Made by a program: the position numbers and the translations under genes. A stretch of 64,000 nucleotides of DNA from Combretum micranthum. Taxonomy: Eukaryota > Streptophyta > Magnoliopsida > Myrtales > Combretaceae. The notes beneath the pieces were generated by a model. That model did not search any database, had not been told where the DNA came from, and saw only the letters and a program-made list of their open reading frames with translations. This document shows, one piece after another, positions 36,478 through 49,389 of the stretch (position 1 is its first letter; each line of letters starts with the position of its first letter). The stretch lies in the NCBI GenBank assembly GCA_024138025.1, contig JAMXBD010000396.1:62001-126000 (forward strand). The letters run 5' to 3'.

Positions 36478-38006
36478 GTACTTAATTCCAATTATAACTC
36501 TTAATTCATTTATTTTCCCTTATTCTTGACATCTTTACTTATTTGCATACCCCGTGTTGTTTAGTTTTTAAATTCCGTTTCTTTGACGTTAATTTCACTG
36601 GTAGTTTTGCTGACTTTCATGCTTATAATTAGGGAAAAAAGCCCAAACCCTCTTGTTTTCGTGGAATTTTATGTTGAGTATCGAAGAAAAATTTGATCTT
36701 TATTCATATTTCATAGAGTTTGAAAAACCTGGGAAATGATTGTAATTTAAACAAGCTATCTCCCGGCACGTAATCCGCATGCACCGGTTAAAAAATTTAT
36801 TTATCTTTGGGTGAATGCCATATGTAGACTCAAGTTTGCCTAGATTTGCCATTTAACTGCCTAAAGTTTGATGGAATGCAAAAATAAGCAAAGTTTAGAT
36901 AATTAATTACAAACTTCGGCAAACACAAAAGTGGAAAAAGTTCGGTTACCAAATTAGCACTCATAGGTGGCGTTCTCATTGTCTTGTCCAGTTCTTAGAA
37001 CTAAATGCTATCATAAATTAATCAGTTAATGGCATTCAGAGTTCTCCCACTTGGATAGAGCACGTTAAATCCTCTGCCTGTTAAATGTACATGTTGTTTG
37101 AATATTGTTGGGTGCTTAAGATTTGTTAATGTTCAATTTATTTAATTCTTCTTGAATTTGATTAGTATAAAGTCTTGGTTAAGTTACTTATTTTAAGAAA
37201 CCCTTGAGGGTATTAGTGCTTAAGGTGCTTTGGATTTGGGATGCTAGAGCATTCGGGCTTGAACTTAATGAAAAGAGATTGTTCCCCTTGCAAATCCTTG
37301 AGGCGAGCATGGATTCTGCTACCTTGACTTGCTACTGTATTTTGACATTAGCATAAAATTTTTCAGTGTCTGTGTTTTAAAGTGCCTTTATCATATTGTT
37401 AACACTAGCATAAAATTTCTATATTTTCTTAATGGAAAAAAAAAAGTATAAATGTAATAATGATTTGATTGCAAAGTTTATTATTTTCTGCTTATTTGAC
37501 AAGAAGGGGGTCTTGTCTTGGAAATGAAAAGGATGGAATCCAATGAGTTGGCCAATTGCACAAGTTGGTTATTTCATTCCTACTGCCAAAGATCATTTCT
37601 TGGGGTTTCTCCTATACTTACTGGTGGTTTGTCTTAGGGCATGGCTCATAGTTAACTCCTTTATTAAGAGGTACCGTCAAGTTGGGAAGGTAACTTTTAT
37701 ATGTTTAAAAGTTCCCATAAGAGGAAACAGACATATAAGAACTTGGAAAGGCATAGTGACGTAAGTGGGGATGAACTATGGGGTTTGCTTAAAAATGACT
37801 TGAAGTTGATCTTCATCAAGCAGTACTATCATTGGAAATTATGCTTTGTTTGTTTACTTATAGTGTATACGAATGGAAAGGCTAAATTTGAACTCCTTTC
37901 TTTCCCTTGTTCATGCAGCAGAAGAGGTTATTAACCATACTGCTTTGAAGTTTGGTCTCATAATAACTTCAAGTTGGGGGCATTAAAAGGGAAATTGGTC
38001 TTCCAG
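36478..38006 (+). other. DGD2 leader intron
   Basis: Non-coding. It includes a stretch near 36800-36980 (AGTTTGCCTAGATTTGCC and AAGTTTGATGGAATGC) that looks like a dispersed repeat fragment. Open frames here are short and unrelated to the enzyme. Confidence 0.45.
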
Positions 38007-38016
38007 GAATGATCAA

Positions 38017-40729
38017 ATGGATGAAAAACGGCATATTGCGATATATACAACTGCAAGCCTACCATGGATGACTGGCACTGCTGTGAATCCTCTTTCCGGC
38101 TGCCTTTCTCTCTAAAAATGGGACAGAAAGGTGACCTTAGTGATTCCATTTATCTTCGAAAGATCAGAACTAGTATATCCTAACAAGATAACATTCGAGT
38201 CTCCTGCAGACCAAGAAAGGTAGTTCGGCAATGGGTTGAGGAAGGACTGGATTCAAATCTGATTTTGATATCTGCTTTTATCCTGGAAAGGTAAGTTCCT
38301 CTCACGACATTTGGAATTTTTTCCAAACCTATCTTACATTTGTAGGCCCTTCCTGATCTATTCTCACATGTGGCACAGTTCTCTAAAGACAAAAGGAGCA
38401 TTTTCCCTAGTGGAGATATATCAAGTGTGATACGTGATGAGGAGGCTGACATTGCTGTCCTTGAGGAACCTGAACATCTTACCTGGTTTCATCATGGCAA
38501 GAAATGGAAAATGAAATTCCGTTTGGTCATTGGTATAATTCATACAAATTACTTGAATATTTAGGAGAGAGAAGAATGGCCGTGCTAGCATTTTTAATGA
38601 ATACGTGAATAATTGGTTGTTGGTTTATTGCCATAAGGTAAATCCTGACCACTTCATCTGTCTTCTACTTAAATAGCCTTCTCTCTAAGTTCGCATATGG
38701 TAACAGTGAATGAGATTTGATAATGCTGCAAATGCTTCTTCTGAATATATATATCATTTAGATGAAGCCTATCATTTTCTCTCTCATATTTATCAATGGA
38801 GAAAGTAATTACATGTGTTGAAAAGAAAAGAACATATTACTCAAAATCATCATAGTTAGTACATGGCTGGTTATGTATCTTCTCTACCCAGGAGATTTGA
38901 TTTGAGTTTCTGTTGCACTGTGGGGAAGAGTTCTTGGGCTTTTTAGCAGTGTGCTTTGTCTCAAAATAGGTTAACCACCTTAGATTAGCTATATTTGAGG
39001 ATGTATAATGACCTGGATGCATATTTACTCTTGGTGAAAACATTCCTTGGATGGCTTGTCTAGTGGGTTCATATTGCAGGTTATCAGGTTATCTGCTGCC
39101 ACGCAGGATTATCCAAATTCTATTGTCTGCAATGTCCATGGTGTCAACCCCAGGTTCCTTGACATTGGTAAGAAAAAGCTAGAGGAACAACAGAGTGGAG
39201 GGAATGCCTTTAGCAAAGATGCCTACTACATTGGGAAGATGGTGTGGAGCAAAGGCTACAAGGAATTACTGAGACTTCTTCAAGATCACCAAAAGGAATT
39301 GTGTGGGCTTGAGGTTGATTTGTATGGGAGTGGTGAGGATTCTGATCAAATAAAGGAGGCTGCTAAAAATGTGGGACCAGATGTGACTGTGAGAGTTCAC
39401 CCAGGTCGTGATCATGCTGATCCATTATTCCATGAGTAAGTAATTTAACTGTTTTATTTTCTCTCATCATTATGAAAGACAAGGTTTTGCATGATGAATA
39501 TTCAGTAACATGCACTTTATGCTAGAAGGTCCGTAGAAGAATATACATCAGTTTATTCAGTTTTATGAATTAAATGTTGCATGAAGGCAATTGATGTCCT
39601 TTAACATGTTCTTTTGATTGAGTTTTGAACATTGATTGACACTGCTGTAATTTTTTGCGCTGAATGTTTTAATCCTTCTCACTTTTAGCTTTGATAGTCT
39701 TTGGAACAGAGTCAAGTTAGGAGGTTATTTTTTACAAGTTTTGCTAACGGGTTTGTTTTTGAAACTGGTTTAAAATTGGGTATTTGGTTGACAAGAATAG
39801 CAAGAAAATAATATGACAAAAATATAGCAGACATGAAACAAATACATAACATGTGCAAATTCCATACAGATGGTATGTAAACAAAAAAAATAGACAAAAC
39901 AGAGAGTTCACATCATTTCCCAAATTGGTTAGTAATTTAAAATTTGATTGAGCTTTTCTCTTGGAAATTATAGAGAATAAGGGCCTTAGAGCTGAAAGGC
40001 CATGAACTGTCAACAGGACAATCTCTGTTTTACTTTATTTGAGAAAGGAGTAGCCACTAAATATCTTTATTGCTATATAATCACTTAAAACCATCAGGTT
40101 TATTGAGATTTCTCTCTTCTTCTAGATAGTTCTTGATTTGAATTTGGTCATTTTCTATGCAAGCATGATTAGTGAATGCTAACTTTTACTTGTTTTATTC
40201 CAGTTACAAAGTTTTCCTGAATCCAAGCACCAGCGATGTAGTGTGTACGACCACAGCTGAAGCTTTGGCTATGGGAAAAATCGTTGTTTGTGCTAATCAT
40301 CCCTCAAATGACTTCTTCAAGCAGTTCCCTAATTGCTTTACATTTGACAAGGGTAAGGGATTTGTCGATGCCACCAAGAAGGCACTAGACGACGGGCCTT
40401 CCCAATTGACTGACTCGTTGAGGTATGAGATGTCGTGGGAAGCTGCTACAGAACGATTTTTAAAGGCTGCTGATTTAGAGCAAGTGCCTGCAAGAAGCTT
40501 TAAGAGACATCCTTCGAAGAACTTCATGTCTATGTCAATAAGTTTCAAGAAGAAAATGGAAGATGCATCGGCATATATCCATCAAGCTGCTTCTGGCAGT
40601 GAAGTCTCCCGGAAAGCTTTTGGTGCAGCTCCAGGTACATTATATCCAGATGAGGAACTTTGCAATGATCTTGGATTAGCAGTACAGCTGGCGCCTACTA
40701 GAAGACGAACCCTGAAAAAGCCGATATAA
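38017..40729 (+). CDS. DGD2: digalactosyldiacylglycerol synthase, DGD2 type, with frame breaks in first two coding exons
   Basis: A GT4 glycosyltransferase that adds galactose from UDP-galactose to MGDG to make DGDG at the plastid outer envelope; in other plants DGD2 is induced by phosphate shortage. Coding exons: 38017-38290, 38379-38637, 39080-39435, 40204-40729, with GT-AG borders. The start MDEKRHIAIYTTASLPWMTG lacks the long N-terminal extension of DGD1. Downstream are ADIAVLEEPEHLTWFHHG, VIRLSAATQDYPNSIVCNVH, AYYIGKMVWSKGYKELL, the donor-site region NPSTSDVVCTTTAEALAMGK and a C-terminal AYIHQAASGSEVSRKAFGA found in DGD2. The exons sum to 1415 bases; restoring seven single-base losses gives 1422, or 473 residues, the usual DGD2 length. 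The losses fall near 38092, 38098, 38120, 38221, 38242, 38554 and 38563, mostly in homopolymers. Exons 3 and 4 are fully open. A pseudogene or sequencing error cannot be told apart here. Confidence 0.85.
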
Positions 40730-42949
40730 AAGGTGTTACTTTCGTCAAATGGAAGTTCTAAATCTGATGTCAACATTATTGAATATGCAGTATATAATTT
40801 ATTTTTGCTTTTACACGAATAAATATACATGATATTAGGTAGCAAGGATTGGCACCGGATACATGCAGACCGGGGAATTTCATAATTGTTTTTGTCAGTT
40901 TGTATAAATACACATGATACTAGGTAGCAAGGATTGGCCCCGGATACATGTTAAAGAAAAGAATTAGTTTCAGATGCTTTTGTTCCCGGTTATCAAAAAT
41001 CATGCCTAACTGGGGTGTCTCATGGCAACTGTAGATGTGTTCCTCATCAAACTTTTTATTGCAAATGCAAGTCTTGAAAAGGTAAGGGTCCTCTGTTTCT
41101 GTCTTTAGTCCCTCTTCACACTTAATTATGAGCTCAATATCTCTGCATTAGTGGAAATTATTAAAAAAAAAAAAAAGAATTCTTTGTGGACTTCAATAAG
41201 TCCTGGAAGTTAGAAATAGATTCATAACGTGTATTTACATTTACAATTCCAGGCAAGAAGAAAAAATGATAAAACAGTTTGTTTGGATTGTTTGATTTTC
41301 ATTTATTTGTATCTGATTTGTATCTGATCTGTTTAAGTAAAAATATTTGTTTTTCATCTATATTTATTTATTGATAAACAATCTATTTAAAGAAGACAAA
41401 AACAAAATGTCAAAACGATCATGCTAAAACGAATCAGACAGACAAAAAAACTCCTGTCATAGCCTGGTTCTGCCTTATCAAATTTGTCTGGCTTCAAGCT
41501 TATCCAGCCTGCAATATTTCATTTCTTGGAATGGTTATTTTCATAAACAGCCCCGTTGGTTTGGTAGTAAACACCATCTCCCTGCTGATTTTTCTTTCTT
41601 CTTCTTCTTCTCTTTTCTTTTTTCGCTCTGAGCCAGTAAATGATAGCATCAGCCTAACCTGAGATGAAAAATGTATGTCAAGTAGTGCTTGATTATATAT
41701 TCTCCACAGTCGCATATGATATGATTAGCTAAGATATGGACGGGAAACCATCATGAAAATTTGATATATAGCATACTTAAAATTAAGGACGTCTGTATAA
41801 TTTGATGATATTGAGCAAATTGCAAACAGATCCTTAAGCTTTCATGGTATAACAATATTTTTTTTTTTCATAACTTTAAAAATGCAAATATATAGATTCA
41901 AAACTGTTGTAACTAGAGCTTTCCTCAGTCTGGGTTGGGTTAGGTCCTCAAAATGAGATCCACAGGGTTGTTCGGACTCATGGCTGGGTCCAACCTTTAA
42001 ACAAAAAGAGGAAATTTACACCTTCTTTTTTTTTTTTTTTGGTCGAACCCTTTTGGATCCCTGGTTCGATGCGTGCATGGATGGACCCATGTAGGATCTA
42101 CTAACCCGGCGGGTCTCCCTGGTGGGTCCAAACCACCCTGGCAGCAATGGGTACATTGCTGGACCTGATCCCAAAGAGATATCTAGAACATTGACATGTT
42201 TGGTTTATCAGAATGAAATAAGATCGGAAAGAAATAGAAATTCCTTTGTTTTAAAATTAGGAGAATTTTTGGAAAAAAAAGATGTTTTCTATAAAAAGTA
42301 GAATTTTTTTTCTAGTGATAGGAAGAAATAGGAATCCCTTATCTAATTTTATGTTATATCGAACAGACATAGATATATTTTCTATAATAAAATTTTTTAT
42401 GGATCAAATGAGAGAATGTCTATTCCGCGATAATAAAGGTAGAATATTATCGTAACTTTTAGAGGTTGTATCTGCATTTAAACAGTAGTTTAATGGTTGT
42501 AGTTGCAATTATTTCAAAGAGTGTCAAAAGAACACACGCAATATTAAACACACAAAACCTTCTCAGACTGTTTTCTGGTTTACCAAAGCAACATTTTACG
42601 CATACTCATGATACTTACCGGAGAAGTATTCCCTAGTCCAGCCCTGGCATTAGATAGCTTGTAAGGCATTCCATTTGCCGACATAAAAGCAGCGGGACCA
42701 ATCCATTCAAACCCACGAAAAAAAGCTTGGCTCCAGCAAAACATAAAACATGGAGATAACCTGCTTTTGTAGGGGGTTTTTGTACGAAAATAAGGCTTTT
42801 TTTTTAAAGTAATTATGGAAATATGGTAGATTGGAAAAAGATTCTAAATAAAAAGTCAATGGTGCATGTACTACACTGATAAGTCTCATAAATACATATC
42901 AATATCCGAATTTGCTATAATGCACCATATTCAAAGTTGTAATTCAACC
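40730..42949. other. DGD2 3' flank and repeat fragments
   Basis: Downstream of the stop is an 80-90 base direct repeat (AATAYACATGATAYTAGGTAG at about 40820 and 40910, each followed by AAGGATTGGCMCCGGATACA). Repeat fragments follow at 41278-41450 (TTTGTATCTGATTTGTATCT) and 41930-42190 (GGGTCCAACC / GGTTGGGT words around a poly-T). Positions 42190-42360 look like a small MITE (GTTTGGTTTATCAGAATG). No gene. Confidence 0.4.
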
Positions 42950-44260
42950 CTATATCCAACCAACACATTATTCAACTAACAAATTCCCAATTCATTCAAC
43001 AATTACTTAACGAAACAACAATCAATTACAATCAAATATACAATGACATTAATAACAACAAATTTGAATTTGTCTCAACAATAAGTTTCAAACAATTACA
43101 ATATGAACAATTCGTTCTTTGCGTTTCTTCTCCCTTCTCTTGAAGACAGCTCGACCAATGTGTGTGAAGGCTGAAGTCTTCTGCCTTGGCTGCTCCTGAT
43201 GTGCTTCTTGTCCTTCCATATCACCTTATTCCTCTTGTTCGAGTGAATTAATGAACTCATATGGGGCTATTGGACTATGCTCATATGTAGGAGGAAGCTG
43301 AGTCATCCCTTCTCTCATATGAACATCACCTCTCTTATGTTGTCGCTCTCTATGAGGCGTCAAAGGTGTCTGTGCTATACCAATGGTTAACCTTGTGTCT
43401 GGTGTGTAAAATGGATCATTTACATCAATTGAGATGCCACCAATATCACCAAGATAACTACTGGTGAAAGGAAATATACCATTGTACATCTCTGATTCAG
43501 TGCCCTAGAAGAATCTACCAGCAAAACTCATATCATGAGGCAGTATAGGTTGATGCATCAGAGAACATTGATGAAGAAGGTCCCTACTCGAGAATGGAAG
43601 AGGTAGAATGCTAACTATGATGGAATCGTCGTGGTCGCGGTACACGTCGTTGTGCAGCTCCTTACTCCTAGTATGCTACATGATGTGCAACAGGATCAGC
43701 TTCATCCTCATCATCTTCTTACTCATCGCCTACATCAAGGGTGCCATGCTGAATATGGGGGAAAAGCCTTGGTGCTTCATGTTGGTCTTGATACTGCATG
43801 GCTCTTTAGACAATACGAACCACGCAAGATGCACTACCAACAAGGATGATCTTCTTGAAGTCTTGCATATGTTGAAAATAGAGTAACCATATCAAATTTA
43901 TGCAAAAAGGCAACATCTGGGTTCAATAAAAGAACTAAAACTACTATTCTTACTACACAACCAAACAAATCTCCAGATCGACCTATGCATCGACATGTGA
44001 TGTGTCGATACCAGCTAGGGTAATCTAGATGTTTATAATGCTCATTTCCTTCCTCTTGGTGATGAACTTAGCTACCTGCTCTTGCAAACTTCCTAATTTT
44101 AGCACCTAATCGAAATGGTGCACGTGGAAAGGGTAAGCCAAGGAGAAAGTAACACAAGATGGAAATGGATATCAGTGGCTGGCTAGATACGCTCAATTGT
44201 AGTTTGTATAAGGAGGAGGGTCATAATCATAAGACATGCCCACGTAGAAATTTACAAGAC
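42950..44260 (-). pseudogene. decayed coding sequence, possible plant-mobile-domain type transposon protein
   Basis: The minus strand has patches of coding-like composition in several frames: an open stretch at 43226-43489 with PTYEHSPIAPYEFINSLEQ, an acidic EDDEDEADP patch near 43700, basic KRREKKRKER near 43100, and SWYRHITCRCIG near 44000. This order (YxxWYxxxTxR-like patch, then acidic and basic tail) is reminiscent of transposon-associated plant mobile domain proteins. The match is impressionistic. Stops and shifts are frequent. Confidence 0.25.
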
Positions 44261-45012
44261 TAAATATTTATAATTACAAAGACTATTAATATTATGAACA
44301 ATTTCAAACTTCTTGTACTTAATGTTTTTGTTTCTTTTATTGAAGTTGACTAATGTTTGATTGAGTATTTGTTGAATGGGTGGGAATTTGTTACTGGCAT
44401 AATGTCTTGGTTGGATACATGGATGAAATAGAGCTGCATAAGTAGTGCATTGTAACAAATTCGAATATTGATATGTATTTAGGGGACTTATCAGTAAATA
44501 CCAGTTTACAAGTGAGATTTGTGATGAGGGCGCATGTGCCTCTTTGTTTTGAAAATTTTGGTCAAAGTACATGCATCTTTGACCTTTATATTTGGAATAT
44601 TTTTCCGACCCACGATATTGTTGTAATGATTTTCAAAAAAGCCCTTATTTCCATACAAAGCCCCTTGTGTAGGAGGGATAGTATTTTATTTTCTTTTATT
44701 TCCTTTTCTCAGAAAAAGGATTCTAGATAACCTTTTTACAAAACATTAATATTCATACCAACTAAGTTATAAAATTTCATATCTTTCAATAGAGGTATTG
44801 AGTTGAAAGGCATACAATAGTTATTATATGTAAGAAAATGTAACCCATTTGTAAATTTTGATCTCATTATGGAGGTATATTAAATTTTCTATGGTTGTAA
44901 AATAATATCCTAAACTTGTATTGTATAAATTGGCAAATAGTCCTAAAGGTTACAAACAATCCTAAACAATGATTTTGATATAGATGCACTCATTAAACTT
45001 ATTAAAATATAT
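44261..45012. other. intergenic, no gene seen
   Basis: AT-rich with short frames only; borders the left end of the duplicated block. Confidence 0.35.
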
Positions 45013-45597
45013 GTTAATAATCTGTAAACTTATAATAAATGCATTTTCTAACTGAATAGATAAATGTCTCAAATATTACAAATCTATCAAAATTAAAAAA
45101 ATTATCTATAATTTTTAAAAATTTAAAATATATATTTTACTAAAATCAAAATTTAAAGAATTATTTATAATTTTCATATAATAACCTAACCTATATACCT
45201 TCCCACTTCCCACTTCCTTCCTCTTAAGTTAGAGGGAAAAATTTTGAGGTTATAATGCATAGAAATTCATACTACATTTTCACTCACCTTTAAATTCCTT
45301 GTCTATAATTTGTGGATACCCGGGTTTGAAAATTTGATTAGACCGTGAAGTCCGATTTGGTTGTACCGCCGGTTTGATTCATTGGTTTGATCTAATTTTA
45401 ATTTTAACTATATTGGTTTTACGTCAATGCAGTGTCACTAATATATTGCGGCCGAAATATGTTGAAAGGCAAATGAAGATGTTATGTTTCCTAGATAAGA
45501 TTTTAGTAAATAAAAAAAAATAAGAATAGTTGTAGACAAAATAAAGATGTTATTTTTGGACCTATATATATGGATTAAGATAAAAAAAAATCACTTT

Positions 45598-45862
45598 TTC
45601 CAAAAAAATTACATAAATAATCTAAAAAATAGACAATTTAAACTCGTCTCTTGAAGAGACGAGATTTTAAGTGGCCAACCTCGTCTCTTGAAGAGACAAG
45701 GATAAAATCGATCTCGTCTCTTCAAGGGACTAAGTTATTTTACAATACTAAACTCGTCTCTTGACGAGATGAGGTCAAGCGACAATTTATAAAATTAAAT
45801 TAATTTATCTAAAATTAAAATTACTTTCATTCTAATGGTATTTTTATAATTTTTAAAAAAAT
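45598..45862. mobile_element. palindrome-array element 6
   Basis: A perfect palindrome with arms CTCGTCTCTT / AAGAGACGAG around one base lies at 45643-45663. Weaker copies follow at 45680-45700 (one mismatch), 45713-45733 and 45753-45773. The left end AAAAAAATTACATAAATAAT is inverted in the right end (complement AAAAATTATAAAAATACCAT). The block-3 counterpart is at 57648-57888. Confidence 0.6.
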
Positions 45863-47468
45863 ATAAATAGTATTTTCCTTTTCCCCATATGTACACTTAT
45901 TTCTTTTTCATCAAGTTTGTCAATGTAATAAACCATTCCTTAATTTTAAGTATTTAATAGGAAAATAAAAGGAATATATAAAGGTTATAAAAAGCTAATG
46001 ATCTTCCACAGAAACAAAAAAAAAAAAAAAATGCTAATGGTCATGGACCCTTGTTAATGGCCAAAAGTGAGAAACTTTCAACCTATGCAGTACGCTCAGG
46101 AACTTTTATAGTCCCCCGAGTGAACCTTCCAGTTACCAATCTCTTTAAATTATTAAAAAATATATATAATTAATAATATTTAAGTATTTTTAATGCTGCA
46201 TCTCATCGGAAATTGTTAAATCATTTAGAAGACCGTCAAGAAAAAACAAAATGAAGCTGTAGAATTATCTATACAATTCTATCTTTTATAATCTGGTTTG
46301 TCTACCATTATAAATCATTCAATCATTACAATAAATATTATAATTAATATATTACATATTTTAACAATATAATTATTATTGAATATAGAATGTCTTTAAA
46401 TAATTTATCATACGCATAGAATTTCCCATTCTGTTCGGAACTTCTATGGTCTAAACAAACAGATTTAGAAGGATGAATCCTTTTTTTTCTTTTTTTAACT
46501 AAATGCATATGTATAAATGTTCAGAAGTTACCACCCAATCATATATAAATATATGACAACAGAAATAGCTAGTTTTTTTTTTCCTTTTAACAGATAATTA
46601 CACTAACCTTTTACTTTTTACTTGTTCATACAAATACAAGTTGGGATGAACAATATGTTTCAGGCATTTTTTAAAAGAAAATGCATAAATATAAATCAAA
46701 TGAAAATAATTATCAAAATTCATTGTAAAATTCTATTATAAAGCGAGATATAAGATTTGAAACATATAACATGTATAGGATGGAATACAAAGTTTGTATA
46801 CTTCATAAAAAATCGTGTTTAGAAGATGAGATAACAGATATGTTATATATTTCATTTATAAGATGAAACATGCGTGTGTGATATAAAATTAAAAATGCAC
46901 AGGTCGCATATCCAATTTAACACGTCTGATTTTGAAAGATTTTGCTAATTAATCTTAATCAAACTTTATTTAAGTAAACTTAGAAATAATTTCTACAGTT
47001 GCATAATATCGGAAGGAGACTGGAACCAGCGCAACACGCGCCGCCAGAGCGTGTCAACAAGAGCCATCGGTCAAGTCTCCTTTCCCTCGACAAATGCTGC
47101 GACTGTGGTGTTTACTGTTTATTATCCATCTCCTCGTCCAGGTCTCTCCGGAGAAGTCAAACGTTACGCTGTTTCTTTGTTTTAATTTACCGTAGTCAAA
47201 ACGGTAAACCGAAACAGCCACTCTCCTTCTCTCTCCTTTCTTGCTTCCTTCCCTCCAAAACTAACAAAGCCTTTAAATTCTCCCCGTTCATTCAATTACT
47301 AAACTCACCACATACAAACTTTTCTGAGCTCTAAAATCGCAGCTCCACCACTATTACTACTAACCAATTGAAATCAGCACTCGGTGCCTGCTTTTTCCTT
47401 TCTGTCTGTATATCTATCTATCTATCGATCTTATAAGCAAACCAGACTTTTTATACGATATCGAAATC
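45863..47468. promoter_or_regulatory. upstream region and leader of C2-domain gene, copy 1
   Basis: Shared with the copy at 62232-63251. The conserved GC-richer core GAGACTGGAACCAGCGCAAC (47022) with ACGCGCCGCC and GAGCCATCGG lies about 440 bases upstream of the start codon. A (TATC)n run near 47410-47430 sits in the leader. A frame across 46999-47334 is not conserved between copies and is discounted. Confidence 0.5.
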
Positions 47469-47999
47469 ATGTGCCGTGTGAATATTAGCTCCATTTATGG
47501 TGAAAACCTTAGCATCCTTAAAAAACCATTAAAACACAACACCCCATTATTCCTAACAATCAAAACTAACTCTAAACAATACACAACAAAAGTAGAATCC
47601 TCAAACAACCAAAGCGAGTATAAGTACGACGAAAACATTGCCCTAGAGTTACCTCCACATTTGAATTTCGTCACCCTAGAAGTCCATGCCGGCAGCAACA
47701 GAACAAAGCTTGTCGGGACGGTCATGGTTCCGGTCTCCGACATGGTTTCTCGGGTTCCGTGGAACCAAGCCCAGTTTTTGAGCTACAGGTTGAGGGATGT
47801 TAAAGGAGATAAGAATGGAATTATTAATTTCTCTGCTAAAATGAATGAAGCTTGGTCTTCAGCTCCGGTGGGGTACGCTGGTGGATGTGCAGTATCAAGG
47901 ACGACGGAATGGGGAGTTCCCGCCTGTCAGGAGAAGGTTGCCGGTGGTGTGGTAACCGGAGTTCCAATTTGGTACCACATGCATCCAATCAAATGTTGA
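47469..47999 (+). CDS. small C2-domain protein, SRC2-like, copy 1
   Basis: A 176-residue single-exon protein. Residues 1-125 read as a C2 fold: an opening strand (VNISSIYGENL), the middle strand LNFVTLEVHAGS, then KLVGTVMVPVSDMV and the closing strand GIINFSAKM, the layout of plant SRC2/BAP-type C2 proteins that bind membranes, sometimes with calcium. The usual cluster of calcium-binding aspartates is not obvious, so calcium dependence is uncertain. The C-terminal tail (APVGYAGGCAVSRTTEW onward) is Gly/Val-rich and ends HPIKC. The start is the first ATG after the (TATC)n leader and is shared in position with copy 2. It differs from copy 2 (63252-63782) at about 21 residues. A poly-T tract follows about 35 bases after the stop. 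Confidence 0.75.
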   Translation: MCRVNISSIYGENLSILKKPLKHNTPLFLTIKTNSKQYTTKVESSNNQSEYKYDENIALELPPHLNFVTLEVHAGSNRTKLVGTVMVPVSDMVSRVPWNQAQFLSYRLRDVKGDKNGIINFSAKMNEAWSSAPVGYAGGCAVSRTTEWGVPACQEKVAGGVVTGVPIWYHMHPIKC

Positions 48000-48240
48000 A
48001 AATTGAAATATTACTTGGTGCAGAACAAGTCTTCCTTCTTTTTTTTTTTTTTTCCTCTTTTTATAAAACATTTTCAGATGAGTATAAACAATGCTTCTGA
48101 TTCGTCTAAACAAACTTCACTTCAGGAAAAGAGGAATTATGAAAAATATCAAATTAGTTTCCTACATTACAACTTAGTATAGGAAAAAAAATTTATTGAA
48201 TAATACATACCACATATTTTTATTTTATTTTATTTTTTTT

Positions 48241-49389
48241 TGTGTATAACTAATTGATTGTTTTGATGTAAACAACACTTGTTAAGGGGAAAAACTTGAT
48301 GATATGAGATTTGTTTTAACGCGTTTAGTATTTTGTTGTGTCAAACAACAAAAGATTGATTTAGTTTTCTGTGATATGAAATTTCAAGGGATGAGATTAT
48401 TTTTTGGATTTTTTTTTTTTTTTTTTGAGCCTAAAGGGAATGTTTATAGGAAAATTATATCGTCCGTAATGACTGGTTCCGTTGTTAATAGCTCACTTTT
48501 ATACTGCACAGTGGTCGTATTGTAAAAGTATTTAATATATTAATTGCTATATGCTTTTTAATGATAAGATGATTGATAGATGATCAATATGATGGTAGAA
48601 GTTTTTTATATTTATATTATTTTTAAAAAATTAGGATGATTAGTGGATAAAAATTCGTCATAAGTAACATTTCTATTAGCTATTAATGAACGCAATTAAA
48701 ACATGTGGCGTATAATCTCAAATGGGTAAGATGTTCACAAGTCAAAGTAAAGAATGAGATTTTTTGGTATGTAGCCGAAATTAATTTCGCAAAACTCTAA
48801 AATGGATTATATTCATCTAATTATATCTGATGGCATATCTCTATATAAAAAAAAAAAACTATAAAAGTGATACTACTCTAAACTCTCTTGATCATTATTA
48901 TTAAGATTCCGATTCAATCATAGAATCATCTATTTATTAATTTTTATAGGGTCTGTTTAGATGGTCTATTTTTTATTTGTATTTATATATTATCTATATT
49001 GGGTTAATATCAAATTTGGCACCTCAACTTTATCCAAAAATTGAATTAGGTATCCGAACTTTCGAAAGTTCAATTTAAAAAACCGAGTGAAATTTTTGTT
49101 GCTATTTTCGGTACCTCTATTAACGATGTTAACACCGTTGCTGACATAAACGTAAGGATCAATCACTTTATGACACGTGTCATCTTACATGATATTTTTA
49201 TCTGTCTTTTTTTTTTTTTTTCTACATCACAAAGCCTTACTTTATACTTATATTTTTGTTATAATTAAATTTATTTTATTGTAATTAAAACAAATTTGAT
49301 GTCATATTCAAAGCCCAAACCCACGCATATGTCATATTCAATTTACTCCGTTGATAGCCATTACTCTGTTTTAGTTTTCAAAAACATAC
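48241..49389. other. intergenic, repeat fragments
   Basis: Contains at 48990-49215 a stretch with AATTTGGCACCTCAACTTT, GAACTTTCGAAAGTTCAAT and GACACGTGTCAT, a repeat style widespread in plants. GACACGTGTC is a perfect 10-base palindrome near 49171. No gene recognised. Confidence 0.4.

Larger units (their letters stand above)
45013..48240. repeat. segmental duplication, block 1 (uninterrupted)
   Basis: Colinear with 51741-52227, 57540-58548 and 62232-64000 taken together. Anchors include TGCATTTTCTAACTGAATAG, CTTCCCACTTCCCACTTCC, GGATACCCGGGTTTGAAAAT, GCGGCCGAAATATGTTGAAA, ATGGACCCTTG, TTCAGAAGTTACCACC and the C2-domain gene. Block 1 lacks both LTR insertions of block 3. Confidence 0.9.

Noticed and set aside
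36199..36504. 101-residue open frame
   Set aside because: Low-complexity CT tract of the DGD2 leader crossing its splice donor.
38017..40729. Calling this gene DGD1
   Set aside because: The coding region starts directly at the HIAIYTTASLPW block with no long N-terminal extension, and the C-terminal segment matches the DGD2 type.
43608..43886. 92-residue plus-strand frame
   Set aside because: Antisense shadow of the coding-like minus strand; hydrophobic by chance.
45643..45773. CRISPR-like regularly spaced palindromes
   Set aside because: Plant nuclear DNA, unequal and worn units, no cas genes; explained as an element core.
46999..47334. 111-residue open frame upstream of the C2 gene
   Set aside because: It lies in the leader/promoter and the frame is not kept in the duplicate at 62.8-63.1 kb.
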